Shown: positions 8,404 to 16,988 of the stretch, in pieces | Numbering within the stretch: position 1 is the stretch's first letter | Layout: each line of letters opens with the position of its first letter | Assembly (NCBI RefSeq): GCF_014207855.1 | Contig: NZ_JACHKZ010000029.1 | Location: forward strand, 1-45,145 | Length of the DNA: 45,145 bases | Reading direction: 5' to 3' | Origin: Comamonas odontotermitis | GTDB lineage: Bacteria > Pseudomonadota > Gammaproteobacteria > Burkholderiales > Burkholderiaceae_C | Notes under the pieces: model-generated | Seen by the model: only the letters and a program-made list of their open reading frames with translations | Databases searched by the model: none | Told to the model about the DNA's origin: nothing | Made by a program: the position numbers and the translations under genes

Positions 8404-8606
8404 GGCTCTCTCTCCTTGTGCGCGACCTTTGGCTGGCCGCTCCAATGACAAAGCCATGGAGGGTAGCCCAGCGCACAATTCGCACGCAAAGGGTGCGAGA
8501 TTGCTGCTACCGACTTTGCCCCACATTCGTCCATGGCACGCACAACGCTTCAGAGGCCGTGTGGCGCGCCTCGGCAGCCAAAGACACCAAACATAGCCTG
8601 GGCATG

Positions 8607-8630
8607 AAAAAACCCGCCTGAGCGGGTTTT
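8607..8630 (-). terminator. Rho-independent terminator of lipoprotein gene
   Basis: AACCCGC (8611-8617) and GCGGGTT (8622-8628) form the stem with a four-base loop. Read leftward it runs into six T. It lies about 31 bp beyond the stop of the CsgG-like lipoprotein gene. Confidence 0.88.
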
Positions 8631-8660
8631 GGAGGCTTGTGCCTGAAGGCGCGGAAAATA

Positions 8661-9701
8661 TTATTCCGACAGCTGGCGCATCGTGGCCTGGTCCAGGCGA
8701 CCGGTCACGGGCAGACCTTGGTCCTGCTGGAAGGTGCGCAGTGCATTTTGCGTGCGCGGGCCGGCGGAGCCGTCCGGCGTGCCCACATCAAAGCCCAGTT
8801 CGTTCAGGCGCTGCTGAGCCTGCTTCATGGTCATGCGCACATTGGTCTTGGCGCCGGGAGCCGAAGTCTGGCTGGGCGCAGCCGAGCCATCCACCGACAG
8901 GCGGCCGCCGCCACCCAGGCCCTGGCCCTTGACGGCCTGCGCCTTGTAGTTGCGCAACGCACGCACCATCTGGTTGTAGGCGTCAACAAAGGCTGCCGAC
9001 ACCACCTTGCCTTGCGAGGTGTTGGAGTAGCCGCCAATGCTGGCGCCCGCCGAGCCACCAAACAGGGTGCCAAAGCCGCCCCAGTCGGTGTTGCTGGCAT
9101 TGCCGGTGGAAGACGACACCTGCACACCCGAGCGGTTGTCCACCAGGGTCAGCATGGCCGAGGCCTCGCGCGTCTTGCTGTTGGCCGCAACGCCACCCAG
9201 GGCGCTACCTCCACGGCCACCCAGAATGCCGCCCAGAGCAGCGCCAAAGCCGCCAGCGTTGTCTTCGCTGAAGGTCACTTCAGGCGTCAGGCCGTAATCC
9301 GATGCCACCACCTGGCCTTTGCCGAAGTTGCTGCCCTTGCGCATTTCGCCGTTGTCCATCATGGCGCGCTCGCGGTTCATCGCGTTCATGCCAGCAGCGC
9401 TGCGCTCCACCACCACGAAGCAGTTCGATTGCTGGATCAGCACGCGCAGCAGATTGGCGGTGGGAGGCAGACGGTATTCATTGCGCAGAATGGTGTACCA
9501 ACCTGCTTGCTGGTTTTCCACCAGCGAGACGGTACCCACGGGAGAATCGCATTTTTCCAGCTGGCTGTTCTCGCCCTGGCTGTTGCCGCCTGCGGCGCCG
9601 CCGGTCACGGTGTTGTTAGTGCCCCCGCCCAGCTTCATGCCTGTGGATTCGCAGCCTGCCAATGCCAATACGGCCAGTGCCGCCAATGCCAGTTTCTTCA
9701 T
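8661..9701 (-). CDS. CsgG-like lipoprotein with peptidoglycan-binding domain
   Basis: The 346-residue product begins with a lipoprotein signal (MKKLALAALAVLALAGC), so it is probably anchored in the outer membrane. A CsgG/HfaB-type domain spans about residues 40-230 (NLLRVLIQQSNCFVVVERS; KGQVVASDYGLTPEV), interrupted by a glycine-rich stretch (GGILGGRGGSALGG). The last 70 residues form a peptidoglycan_binding_1 unit (VRMTMKQAQQRLNELGFD, then DGSAGPRTQNALRTFQQDQG), with a Ser/Pro/Ala linker. No other curli or holdfast secretion genes are adjacent, so a CsgG-like export pore is not implied. The start at 9701 follows GGGAG. The fusion suggests an outer-membrane protein that contacts the wall. Confidence 0.85.
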   Translation of the reverse strand: MKKLALAALAVLALAGCESTGMKLGGGTNNTVTGGAAGGNSQGENSQLEKCDSPVGTVSLVENQQAGWYTILRNEYRLPPTANLLRVLIQQSNCFVVVERSAAGMNAMNRERAMMDNGEMRKGSNFGKGQVVASDYGLTPEVTFSEDNAGGFGAALGGILGGRGGSALGGVAANSKTREASAMLTLVDNRSGVQVSSSTGNASNTDWGGFGTLFGGSAGASIGGYSNTSQGKVVSAAFVDAYNQMVRALRNYKAQAVKGQGLGGGGRLSVDGSAAPSQTSAPGAKTNVRMTMKQAQQRLNELGFDVGTPDGSAGPRTQNALRTFQQDQGLPVTGRLDQATMRQLSE

Positions 9702-9739
9702 GTGTTGCTCCCGCAAGTTCTCAATTACTTTTACAAAGA

Positions 9740-9762
9740 AACCCAGGAGCATTGCCTGGGTT
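9740..9762 (-). terminator. Candidate hairpin terminator downstream of parB
   Basis: AACCCAGG and CCTGGGTT form an 8-bp stem with a seven-base loop. Leftward it continues as TTTCTTTG, a weak U-run. It lies 155 bp past parB and also inside the leader of the lipoprotein gene, so it could act as either a terminator or a leader hairpin. Confidence 0.5.
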
Positions 9763-9916
9763 CAAACCACCGCTATCGGTGCAATAGACGCCGCCAATTG
9801 TAGAAAATCCCTTGCCAAATGGCATCAAGATTTGCTCTCGATCAAGGTGGTAACGGCACGTAAATTGCGACAAATTGTTGCAAAAAAGGTGATTTCACAA
9901 ATTACTTCGAACGAAA

Positions 9917-10834
9917 TTATCCGCGTAATTTATCAATTAATCCATTAAGAGCATCAAGTGAGCCGAACTGGATCACGAGTTCTCCCATCTCTTCCACCTT
10001 GCCGGCACGTTTGACGCGCTTTTTCACGCGAACTTCCACCTCTGCCATTAGCAGGTCGGAGAGTTCTTCTTCCACCCGCTTCAAATCGCGCGATTTCGCG
10101 GGTTTGGCCTTGACCGGAGTCTCGCCCGAGAACTCTGCACTCACCTTTTTGACCAGGCTCTCGGCCTCACGCACACTCAGCTTGCGCGCATTGATCTGGT
10201 TGGCAGCAGTGATCTGCGCGGCACGGTCCAGCACCAGCAGCGCGCGGGCGTGGCCCATGTCCAGGTCTCCGGCCATCAGCATGGTCTGTACCGGCTCAGC
10301 CAGATTCAGCAAGCGCAGCAGGTTGGATGCAGCCGAGCGTGAGCGACCAACGGCCTGCGCAGCCTGCTCATGCGTCATGTTGAATTCGCCCACCAGGCGC
10401 GAGAGACCTTGCGCCTCTTCCAACGGATTGAGATCTTCGCGCTGGATGTTTTCAATCAGAGCCATCGCAGCCGCAGCCTCGTCAGGCACTTCGCGCACCA
10501 GCACCGGCACTTCGGCAAGGCCCGCAATGCGTGCCGCACGGAAACGCCGCTCACCCGCAATGATTTCGTACTTGCCCACATGCTCGCCCTGCGTGAGCTT
10601 GCGCACCAGAATCGGCTGCATGATGCCTTGTGCCTTGATGCTTTCGGCCAGCTCGTACAACGCCCCTTCATCCATGCGTGTGCGCGGCTGGTAGATGCCG
10701 GGCACCATGTCTTCGAGCGCGAGCTGGCTCGGGTTGTGGCCCCTGTCTTCTGCGGCCTGCGGCGCAGCTTCCACCTTGGGGCCGAGCAATGCTTCCAGGC
10801 CGCGTCCCAGGCCCTTGGGTTTTTTGGTTGCCAT
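9917..10834 (-). CDS. parB: Chromosome-partition protein ParB
   Basis: The 305-residue protein is a chromosomal ParB (Spo0J/Noc family), a CTP-dependent clamp that loads at parS and spreads. The CTP-binding boxes are visible: GIYQPR (46-51), GERRFRAA (95-102) and ENIQREDLNP (128-137). The parS-reading helix-turn-helix follows (THEQAAQAVGRSRSAASNLL, residues about 154-173). The basic N-terminal KKPKGLGRGLEALL is the ParA-stimulating peptide, and the C-terminal 60 residues form the dimer domain. Four parS sites lie 3-6 kb upstream. parA is not directly adjacent: a hydrolase gene and a terminator separate them. Confidence 0.97.
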   Translation of the reverse strand: MATKKPKGLGRGLEALLGPKVEAAPQAAEDRGHNPSQLALEDMVPGIYQPRTRMDEGALYELAESIKAQGIMQPILVRKLTQGEHVGKYEIIAGERRFRAARIAGLAEVPVLVREVPDEAAAAMALIENIQREDLNPLEEAQGLSRLVGEFNMTHEQAAQAVGRSRSAASNLLRLLNLAEPVQTMLMAGDLDMGHARALLVLDRAAQITAANQINARKLSVREAESLVKKVSAEFSGETPVKAKPAKSRDLKRVEEELSDLLMAEVEVRVKKRVKRAGKVEEMGELVIQFGSLDALNGLIDKLRG

Positions 10835-10848
10835 GGTTTTGTTTACCT

Positions 10849-11406
10849 TTAGTTTTTGGCTGCCGCAACGGCGCTCAGTTCGGCCAGCAGGCCTTGTCCC
10901 AGTGGCCAGTTGCCCAGCCCGGATTCCGCATTGATGTGGCCGCAGTTGCCCTGATCCACCCAGCGGGCACCCCAGCTGTCTGCCAGCAGACTGGCACGCT
11001 CTGCGCTGCAGTACGGATCGTTCTGGCTACCCACCAGAATGGCGGGAAACGGCAGCTTCTGCAGCGCAATGGGCGACCAGCCAGGAATCAATTCGGCCAG
11101 ATCCGGCCGTTCCACATCGCCCGGCGCCACCAGCAATGCACCACGCACTTTTTGCGCCGCCTGTGGCGAATGTGCGGCCCACCAGGCCGTCAGAATGCAG
11201 CCCAGGCTGTGTGCCACCAGCACCACGGGCTCTTGCGCATCCACCACCACGTCCTGCAGCCGTGCAGTCCAATCCCCTCGCTTGGGGCGCATCCAGTCAT
11301 GCTGCTGTACGCGCTCGTAGCCGAATTCTTCTTCCCACACGGTCTGCCAATGGCCCGGGCCGCTGTTTTGCCAGCCAGGCAACAGTTTGATGGACGAGGA
11401 TTGCAT
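10849..11406 (-). CDS. RBBP9/YdeN-type serine hydrolase
   Basis: A 185-residue alpha/beta hydrolase of the small RBBP9 (DUF1234-like) family. The nucleophile elbow is AHSLGC (residues about 66-71, serine active). The acid is in SQNDPYC and the histidine in GNCGHINAESG near the C terminus. The N-terminal LPGWQNSGPGHWQ and the WPLGQGLL ending are family marks. It lies 14 bp upstream of parB on the same strand, so parB is probably transcribed with it. The substrate is unknown, and no link to chromosome partition is established. Confidence 0.9.
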   Translation of the reverse strand: MQSSSIKLLPGWQNSGPGHWQTVWEEEFGYERVQQHDWMRPKRGDWTARLQDVVVDAQEPVVLVAHSLGCILTAWWAAHSPQAAQKVRGALLVAPGDVERPDLAELIPGWSPIALQKLPFPAILVGSQNDPYCSAERASLLADSWGARWVDQGNCGHINAESGLGNWPLGQGLLAELSAVAAAKN

Positions 11407-11412
11407 ACTCTC

Positions 11413-11460
11413 TTTTTTATAGCTATCAGCGCTCTAAAAATATGCGCTACAGGCCAATTT
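11413..11460. repeat. ATAGCT-type intergenic repeat, copy A
   Basis: Core ATAGCTATCAGCGCT at 11419-11433 is followed by TATGCGCTACAGGCCAATTT, an inverted second half of the GCGCT part. Four related cores occur in the window (34121-34135, 40005-40019, 44326-44340, 26695-26709). It sits just upstream of the hydrolase gene. Confidence 0.6.
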
Positions 11461-11530
11461 CTTTCAAAATATCAAACGCTTATTGTGCCTGATTGTCTGC
11501 CCGCTGCAATGTGCTGCCGCACTTGCCAAC

Positions 11531-11563
11531 AAAAAGGCCTCCCATGCCATGCATGTGGAGGCC
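11531..11563 (-). terminator. Rho-independent terminator of parA
   Basis: GGCCTCC (11536-11542) and GGAGGCC (11557-11563) form the stem. Read leftward it runs into TTTTTG. It lies 26 bp past the parA stop and so uncouples parA from the downstream hydrolase-parB unit. Confidence 0.85.
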
Positions 11564-11588
11564 CGCTTCCCTGTCAAGCAGGGCTGGC

Positions 11589-12362
11589 TTATTTCATCGA
11601 TTTGATGCGCTTGACCATCTCTTTGGCAAATTCAACAAATGCCTTGCTGCCCTTGGCAGATGGATCAAACACCACGCCGGGCAAGCCATAACTGGGCGCC
11701 TCGGCCAAGCGCACGTTGCGCGGAATGACGGTGTCGAACACCTTGTCGCCAAAGTGGTCCTTGAGCTGGTCGCTCACCTGCTGCTGCAAGGTGATGCGCG
11801 GATCGAACATCACGCGCAGCAGGCCGATGATCTCCAGATCCTTGTTGAGGTTGGCATGCACCTGCTTGATCGTGTTGACCAGATCGGTCAGGCCTTCGAG
11901 CGCAAAGTATTCACACTGCATTGGCACGATCACGCCGTGGGCTGAGCACAGGCCGTTCAGGGTCAGCATCGACAGGCTGGGCGGGCAATCGATCAGCACG
12001 AAATCAAAGTCGGCATTGGCGGCATCAAGAGCGGCCTTGAGGCGCTTTTCACGGCGCTCCAACTCGACCAGTTCTACCTCAGCGCCCGACAGCTCGCGGT
12101 TGGCACCCAGCACCCAGTAGCCGCATTTGTCCGAGTACACCGCCGCTTCCTTGATGGTGTTCGACTCCAGCAGCACATCGTAGACCGAGGTTTCCAGCGC
12201 GCGCTTGTCAATGCCCGAACCCATGGTGGCATTACCCTGTGGGTCGAGATCAACCAGCAGTACACGCTGCTTCACCTTGGCCAGGCCTGCGGCCAGATTG
12301 ACTGCCGTGGTGGTCTTGCCCACGCCGCCCTTCTGGTTGGCGATACAAAAGATTTTTGCCAT
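11589..12362 (-). CDS. parA: Chromosome-partition ATPase ParA
   Basis: The 257-residue protein is a chromosomal ParA/Soj ATPase without the N-terminal DNA-binding extension of plasmid type Ia ParA. The deviant Walker A is at residues 11-17 (KGGVGKT), the Walker A' region is [15 protein letters not shown], and the Walker B is [10 protein letters not shown]. It binds DNA non-specifically as an ATP dimer and drives ParB-parS segregation. The start at 12362 gives the family's normal N terminus ([13 protein letters not shown]), although the ribosome-binding site is weak. It follows the LysE gene by 23 bp and is probably transcribed with it. A terminator follows. Confidence 0.97.
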   Translation of the reverse strand: MAKIFCIANQKGGVGKTTTAVNLAAGLAKVKQRVLLVDLDPQGNATMGSGIDKRALETSVYDVLLESNTIKEAAVYSDKCGYWVLGANRELSGAEVELVELERREKRLKAALDAANADFDFVLIDCPPSLSMLTLNGLCSAHGVIVPMQCEYFALEGLTDLVNTIKQVHANLNKDLEIIGLLRVMFDPRITLQQQVSDQLKDHFGDKVFDTVIPRNVRLAEAPSYGLPGVVFDPSAKGSKAFVEFAKEMVKRIKSMK

Positions 12363-12385
12363 GAAAGTTCGCTTCAATCCAATAC

Positions 12386-13000
12386 TTACTTGGTGAGGGC
12401 CAGCTTCAGGCCAAAACCAATCAAAAACACACCGGCGGTCTTCTCCAGCCATTTGACGACCGACGGATTGGCGCGCAAACGTTCGGCCAGAGTCTTGGTG
12501 ATCAGCACAACGATCGTGCAGTACACCAGACTGATCACCGCCACCGTCGCTGCCATGAGGGCAAACGTCGGAATGCCGCGATGGGTTGCCGGATCGACAA
12601 ACAGCGGAAAGAACGCCATGTAAAAAACAATGGCCTTGGGGTTCATCAAGGTGATGAGAAAGCCTTGCTTGAAATAGTGGCGCGGCTCAATCCTGATGAC
12701 CGGCTTGTCGCCCGGCTTGGCAGTGATCAGTTTGTAGCCGATCCATCCCAGATAGATCGCCCCAATCCATTGCACGGCTTGAAAGGCCGCAGGGTAGGCA
12801 GTCATAACAGCGGCCACTCCGGCCACGGCTAGCCACATCAGCACCTGATCAGCAGCCATGCAGCCCAGGCATACGGCCATCCCAGCCCAGATTCCACCCT
12901 TGCCGGTGGATGTGATCAGTGCCAGATTGCCCGGGCCCGGAATCATCAAGAAAAGGATTACGGCCACCACAAATGCACCGTAGTCGGAAATGCCAAACAT
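12386..13000 (-). CDS. LysE/RhtB-family amino-acid exporter
   Basis: The 204-residue membrane protein has the family length and about six hydrophobic segments. The N-terminal signature [18 protein letters not shown] (residues about 19-36) and the [20 protein letters not shown] motif at about 120 are LysE/RhtB hallmarks. It probably exports an amino acid or derivative from the cytoplasm; the substrate is not defined. It lies 23 bp upstream of parA, so exporter and partition gene are likely cotranscribed. The start at 13000 is preceded by AGGTGGG. A terminator separates it from rsmG. Confidence 0.92.
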   Translation of the reverse strand: MFGISDYGAFVVAVILFLMIPGPGNLALITSTGKGGIWAGMAVCLGCMAADQVLMWLAVAGVAAVMTAYPAAFQAVQWIGAIYLGWIGYKLITAKPGDKPVIRIEPRHYFKQGFLITLMNPKAIVFYMAFFPLFVDPATHRGIPTFALMAATVAVISLVYCTIVVLITKTLAERLRANPSVVKWLEKTAGVFLIGFGLKLALTK

Positions 13001-13090
13001 ATCCCACCTGCTGCGATGAAACCCTGAGTGTAAACGACACCCCCGCCTTCCAACCAGCAAAAGCGCGCCGTTACGGCCCGAAACGTCAGC

Positions 13091-13111
13091 AAAAAGCCCC
13101 GAAATCGGGGC
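13091..13111 (-). terminator. Terminator of mnmG-rsmG operon
   Basis: GCCCCG and CGGGGC (13096-13101, 13106-13111) form a stem with a four-base loop. Read leftward it continues as TTTTTG. It lies 26 bp past the rsmG stop. Confidence 0.85.
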
Positions 13112-13136
13112 CTTGTTCACATTGGTTTTCAGCAGC

Positions 13137-13799
13137 TTATGCAGCAGCTGGCGTTTTCTGCATCCATATGATGCAGCGTTCGGCATCGAGCCCAGGCACC
13201 ACGAGCGGCTCGATCTGCAGTACCTGCACGCCATCGGGCAGCAGCGCCAATTCATCATCGGGGCGCTTGGCCTTCATGGCCAGCCAGATGCCAGAGGTCT
13301 TCAAGGTCTGCTGCGACCAGGCCGTGAAATCCTGCAGTGCGGCAAAGGCACGGCAGCTGACCACGTCGTATTGCTGCGTCAGGTTCTCGACCCGCGACTG
13401 GATACCACGCAGATTGCGCAGCCGCAGATGGGCTGCCACCTGCTGGATGAAAGCCACCTTCTTGCCCACGGTGTCGACGCAACTCACATCGAGCTGCGGC
13501 AGGCAGATGGCAAACACCACGGCAGGCAATCCGCCGCCCGAGCCCACATCCAGCAACTTCGGCTCCACCAATGCATTGCCCGCCAGATGGCGCTGCAAAG
13601 GAGTAACGGCTGCCAGGCTGTCGAGCAAATGGTGGGTCAGCATCTCCTGCGGATCGCGCACCGAGGTCAGGTTGTAGACCTTGTTCCATTTCTGCAGCAA
13701 GTCCAGAAAAGCCATCAGCAGTCCGATCTGGCCATCGTCCAACGTCAATCCCAACTGCAGCACACCTTCGCGCAGCTTGTTTTCCAATGCGGCGCTCAT
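13137..13799 (-). CDS. rsmG: 16S rRNA (guanine527-N7)-methyltransferase RsmG
   Basis: The 220-residue protein is RsmG (GidB), which methylates G527 in 16S rRNA using S-adenosylmethionine; loss gives low-level streptomycin resistance in many bacteria. The SAM-binding motif [17 protein letters not shown] (residues about 80-97) and the preceding [19 protein letters not shown] are diagnostic, and the VSCRAFAAL stretch follows. Its first four bases overlap the end of mnmG (13796-13799), so translation is probably coupled. The order mnmG-rsmG next to parA/parB is typical of origin-proximal DNA. Confidence 0.97.
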   Translation of the reverse strand: MSAALENKLREGVLQLGLTLDDGQIGLLMAFLDLLQKWNKVYNLTSVRDPQEMLTHHLLDSLAAVTPLQRHLAGNALVEPKLLDVGSGGGLPAVVFAICLPQLDVSCVDTVGKKVAFIQQVAAHLRLRNLRGIQSRVENLTQQYDVVSCRAFAALQDFTAWSQQTLKTSGIWLAMKAKRPDDELALLPDGVQVLQIEPLVVPGLDAERCIIWMQKTPAAA

Positions 13800-15778
13800 G
13801 CGATGCTTGCCTCTTCGGTTGTCGAGAAACCCTTGAAGCCGCCCTTCTTCAAGTGCACCATCAACAGAGAAATGGCGGCAGGCGTGACACCGGAGATACG
13901 CGATGCCTGGCCCAGTGTTTCGGGCCGGTGCGTCTGAAGCTTCTGGCGCACTTCAAAAGACAAGGCCGTCACCTGCATATAGTCCAGTTCAGTCGGAAGA
14001 CGCAGTTTCTCGTAATGGGCTGCGCGTTCCACCTCGTCCTTCTGGCGGTCGATATAGCCCGAGTACTTGGCACCAATCTCCACCTGCTCCACCACCGAAT
14101 CACCCAGGTCGCCGAGTGTTTCACGTGAAACAGCTTCCGAACGGTACGCGCCCTCGTTCATGCTCATCAATGTGGCGTAGTCCACTCCAGGGCGGCGCAG
14201 CAGGTCGAACAGGTTGTACTCTCGCTCCATCGCCTTACCCAGTACACGCTCCGCTTCTTCTGCGGCCACGATGCGCGGATTCACCCAAGTGGCTTTCAGG
14301 CGCTCTGTTTCACGTGAAACAGCATCGCGCTTGCGGCTGAAGGCATCCCAACGCGCATCATCTATCAGGCCCATCTTGCGACCCACTTCGGTCAGGCGCA
14401 TATCGGCATTGTCTTCACGCAGCTGCAGACGGAACTCCGCGCGGCTGGTGAACATACGGTAGGGCTCGGTCACGCCCTTGGTGATCAGGTCGTCCACCAG
14501 AACACCCAGATACGCCTCATCACGCCCCGGCATCCAGGGGCCTTCTCCGCGGCATTGCAGGGCCGCGTTCAAGCCTGCAAACAAACCCTGGGCCGCCGCC
14601 TCTTCATAGCCCGTGGTTCCGTTGATCTGTCCGGCAAAGAACAGGCCCTGGATCTGTTTGGTCTCGAAACTGCTTTTGAGCGAGCGCGGATCGAAATAAT
14701 CGTATTCGATGGCGTAGCCAGGACGCAGGATGTGAGCGTTCTCCAGTCCCTTCATCGAGCGCACCAGTTCGTACTGAATATCAAACGGCAGGCTGGTGGA
14801 AATGCCGTTGGGGTAGAACTCGTGGGTCGTCAGGCCTTCGGGCTCCAGAAAGATCTGGTGGCTTTCCTTGTCGGCAAAGCGGTTGATCTTGTCTTCCACA
14901 CTGGGGCAGTATCGCGGCCCCACACCCTCGATCTTGCCTGTGAACATGGGGCTGCGGTCGAAACCGCTGCGAATGATCTCGTGCGTGCGAGCATTGGTGT
15001 GCGTGATCCAACATGGCACCTGGCGCGGGTGCATGGCTGTGTTGCCCATGAAGCTGAACACCGGCACATGGCCCTCGTTCACCCCACCGGGCATGCCGTC
15101 ACCGGGTTGCTCCTCGCACTGGCTGAAGTCGATGCTGCGGCCGTCGATGCGCGGCGGTGTGCCCGTCTTCAGGCGGCCTTGCGGCAGCTTCAGTTCCTTG
15201 AGGCGGCCAGACAGGCTGACTGCCGGCGGATCACCTGCGCGGCCGGCTGCATAGTTGTTCAGGCCTACATGAATCTTGCCGTCAAGGAACGTCCCTGCCG
15301 TCAGCACCACCGTGCGGCTGCGAAAGCGGATACCGACCTGGGTGACGGCACCGACCACGCGGTCACCCTTCACCATCAGGTCATCCACTGCCTGCTGAAA
15401 CAGCCACAGATTGGGCTGGTTCTCCAGCATGTCACGAATGGCGGCCTTGTAGAGAATGCGGTCGGCCTGGGCACGCGTGGCGCGCACGGCTGGCCCCTTG
15501 GAGCTATTGAGCGTACGGAACTGGATTCCACCTTTGTCGGTGGCCAGCGCCATGGCGCCGCCCAGCGCATCCACCTCCTTGACCAGGTGGCCCTTGCCGA
15601 TGCCGCCAATGGAAGGGTTGCAGCTCATCTGCCCCAGGGTTTCGATATTGTGGGACAGCAGCAGCGTCTTGCAACCCATGCGTGCAGCAGCCAGCGCCGC
15701 CTCGGTACCGGCATGGCCGCCACCAACGACGATGACATCAAATTCTTGCGGATAGATATAAGAGGGGGTCTGGCTCAT
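13796..15778 (-). CDS. mnmG: tRNA uridine-5-carboxymethylaminomethyl modification enzyme MnmG
   Basis: The 660-residue protein is MnmG (GidA), which with MnmE forms the 5-carboxymethylaminomethyl group on wobble uridine 34 of several tRNAs, using FAD. The Rossmann FAD motif [12 protein letters not shown] lies at residues about 16-27. The MnmG signature [18 protein letters not shown] is at about 51-68, and [18 protein letters not shown] lies in the middle. The C-terminal helical domain is complete. Two 16-bp parS sites are embedded in the coding DNA at 14117-14132 and 14306-14321. Both are read in the same frame and give the peptide VSRET in the region between the insertion and C-terminal domains. 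The gene overlaps rsmG by four bases. Confidence 0.98.
   Translation of the reverse strand: MSQTPSYIYPQEFDVIVVGGGHAGTEAALAAARMGCKTLLLSHNIETLGQMSCNPSIGGIGKGHLVKEVDALGGAMALATDKGGIQFRTLNSSKGPAVRATRAQADRILYKAAIRDMLENQPNLWLFQQAVDDLMVKGDRVVGAVTQVGIRFRSRTVVLTAGTFLDGKIHVGLNNYAAGRAGDPPAVSLSGRLKELKLPQGRLKTGTPPRIDGRSIDFSQCEEQPGDGMPGGVNEGHVPVFSFMGNTAMHPRQVPCWITHTNARTHEIIRSGFDRSPMFTGKIEGVGPRYCPSVEDKINRFADKESHQIFLEPEGLTTHEFYPNGISTSLPFDIQYELVRSMKGLENAHILRPGYAIEYDYFDPRSLKSSFETKQIQGLFFAGQINGTTGYEEAAAQGLFAGLNAALQCRGEGPWMPGRDEAYLGVLVDDLITKGVTEPYRMFTSRAEFRLQLREDNADMRLTEVGRKMGLIDDARWDAFSRKRDAVSRETERLKATWVNPRIVAAEEAERVLGKAMEREYNLFDLLRRPGVDYATLMSMNEGAYRSEAVSRETLGDLGDSVVEQVEIGAKYSGYIDRQKDEVERAAHYEKLRLPTELDYMQVTALSFEVRQKLQTHRPETLGQASRISGVTPAAISLLMVHLKKGGFKGFSTTEEASIA
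14117..14132. promoter_or_regulatory. parS: parS site 1, inside mnmG
   Basis: TGTTTCACGTGAAACA is a perfect match to the conserved parS palindrome bound by chromosomal ParB. It lies in mnmG at about codon 550, where it codes V-S-R-E-T. Confidence 0.96.
14306..14321. promoter_or_regulatory. parS: parS site 2, inside mnmG
   Basis: A second perfect TGTTTCACGTGAAACA, 189 bp from site 1, at about codon 488 of mnmG. It is read in the same frame as site 1 and codes the same five residues. Confidence 0.96.
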
Positions 15779-15923
15779 ACGGCCTCATTCCAGGGCTCGC
15801 AAAGCATGTGCTCTGCTTGTTTCATGCCCTTCTGCAGCCCTTGGGCAGAAGTGGCGAATATGCGGGGATTGGCTTGGTATTTTAATGACTTGAGGGTTTT
15901 CACGCTGCGGGCCGTGTTATTGC

Positions 15924-15939
15924 GGTTTCACGTGAAACA
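15924..15939. promoter_or_regulatory. parS: parS site 3, between mnmG and gst
   Basis: GGTTTCACGTGAAACA differs from the consensus only in the first base. It sits in the divergent promoter region of mnmG and the glutathione S-transferase gene. Confidence 0.92.
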
Positions 15940-16019
15940 CTGCCGATGAACCCGCTCTGCAAAGCTTTATGAAACGCGCTAGCATCATTTGGCTTTTTAC
16001 CCTGTACAGGAGAATGTAG

Positions 16020-16622
16020 ATGAAGCTGTATTTCTCTCCCGGCGCCTGCTCGCTGTCGCCCCATATTGCACTGCTGGAATCCGGCCTGCCCTTCACCCTG
16101 GAGTTGGCCAGCACCAAAACGCACCAGCTCAAGGATGGCACCGATTTCTACACCATCAACCCCTTGGGCTATGTGCCGGTGCTGGAACTGGACAACGGCC
16201 AGCGGCTGCGCGAAGGCCCGGCCATCGTGCAATACATTGCCGACCAGGCGCCCGCATCCAAGCTTGCTCCTGCCAATGGCACCTGGGAGCGCTACCAGTT
16301 GCAGGAATGGCTGACCTTCATCGGCACGGAGATCCACAAGACCTTCTCGCCCCTGTTCAACCCAAACATGCCAGATGCCGCTAAGGACATGTTCCGTGCG
16401 CAAATCCTCAAACGCCTGACCTGGGTGGATTCTCAACTGGCCGGCAAGGACTATCTGACAGGCGCCCAGTTCACTGTGGCAGATGGCTATCTGTTCACGG
16501 TATGCGGATGGACCAAGTTCGTAGGCGTCGATGTTTCGGGCTTGGCCAATCTCGGAAAGTTCCTGGAACGTGTCGGTGCCCGCCCAGCCGTGCAGAAGGC
16601 CATTGCCGACGAAAAGCAATAA
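16020..16622 (+). CDS. Beta-class glutathione S-transferase
   Basis: A 200-residue GST with an N-terminal thioredoxin-like domain. MKLYFSPGACSLSPH carries Cys10, the residue that contacts glutathione in beta-class bacterial enzymes, and INPLGYVPVLELDNG and EGPAIVQYIAD complete the glutathione site. The helical C-terminal domain follows, with FTVADGYLFTV holding the conserved N-capping motif. It probably conjugates or reduces electrophiles or peroxides; the substrate is unknown. It is preceded by AGGAG seven bases before the ATG and followed by a parS-containing terminator. A parS site lies about 80 bp upstream of the start. Confidence 0.93.
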   Translation: MKLYFSPGACSLSPHIALLESGLPFTLELASTKTHQLKDGTDFYTINPLGYVPVLELDNGQRLREGPAIVQYIADQAPASKLAPANGTWERYQLQEWLTFIGTEIHKTFSPLFNPNMPDAAKDMFRAQILKRLTWVDSQLAGKDYLTGAQFTVADGYLFTVCGWTKFVGVDVSGLANLGKFLERVGARPAVQKAIADEKQ

Positions 16623-16642
16623 CCGCTTCTTGCATTCATTGC

Positions 16643-16674
16643 AAAGCCTGTTTCACGTGAAACAGGCTTTTTTT
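16643..16674 (+). terminator. Terminator hairpin built on a parS site
   Basis: A perfect 28-bp palindrome at 16643-16670 is followed by further T, giving seven T in a row. Its centre is the parS site. As RNA it would form a 12-bp stem with an ACGT loop 20 bp after the gst stop. The shape is that of an intrinsic terminator; double use is inferred. Confidence 0.85.
16649..16664. promoter_or_regulatory. parS: parS site 4, within the gst terminator
   Basis: A perfect TGTTTCACGTGAAACA. The palindrome is extended by six matched bases on each side (AAAGCC and GGCTTT). Confidence 0.96.
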
Positions 16675-16725
16675 CTGGGGCTGGCTGGCGTAATTCTGAC
16701 TCCCATCAAATTGATACCCACACGC

Positions 16726-16756
16726 TTGACCTTCACACCGTGTTAACTTTCATCAT
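16726..16756 (+). promoter_or_regulatory. Candidate CueR-type promoter and operator
   Basis: TTGACC at 16726-16731 fits a -35 box. A 19-bp spacer leads to CATCAT at 16751-16756. An imperfect dyad, ACCTTCACAC at 16729-16738 and GTGTTAACTT at 16740-16749 (7 of 10 pairs), lies between them. A long spacer filled by a dyad is the hallmark of MerR-family promoters, here just upstream of copZ-cueR. Confidence 0.6.
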
Positions 16757-16791
16757 AAGCACATCAACAACTTCTACCGAAAGGAAACATC

Positions 16792-16986
16792 ATGCAGAAC
16801 ACTTTCAATGTACAGGGCATGACCTGTGGCCACTGCGAGCGAACCGTGACCAATGCGGTCAAAGCGCTGGATGCCAACGCCAAGGTGCAGATCGACCGCG
16901 CCCAGGGCAAGGTGGTCGTGGAATCCATGCAACCCGCCAACTCCATCGCAGCAGCCATTGCTGCTGAAGGCTACCAGGTGCAATAA
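16792..16986 (+). CDS. copZ: Copper chaperone CopZ-like heavy-metal-associated protein
   Basis: The 64-residue protein is a single heavy-metal-associated domain with the metal site GMTCGHC (Cys12 and Cys15). It has the normal ferredoxin-like HMA length and probably carries Cu(I) in the cytoplasm. It has a clear ribosome-binding site (AAAGGAAACATC before ATG) and a MerR-type promoter upstream. Only 2 bp separate it from the CueR gene, so the two form an operon. No copper ATPase is next to it, which is the commoner partner. Confidence 0.93.
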   Translation: MQNTFNVQGMTCGHCERTVTNAVKALDANAKVQIDRAQGKVVVESMQPANSIAAAIAAEGYQVQ

Positions 16987-16988
16987 CC

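Noticed and set aside
8470..8526. Peptide VGSSNLAP in the upstream extension of the acetyltransferase-like gene, a string that often arises from translated tRNA genes.
   Set aside because: No T-arm GGTTCGAATCC, acceptor stem or CCA is present; no tRNA can be folded. The true start is at 8403.
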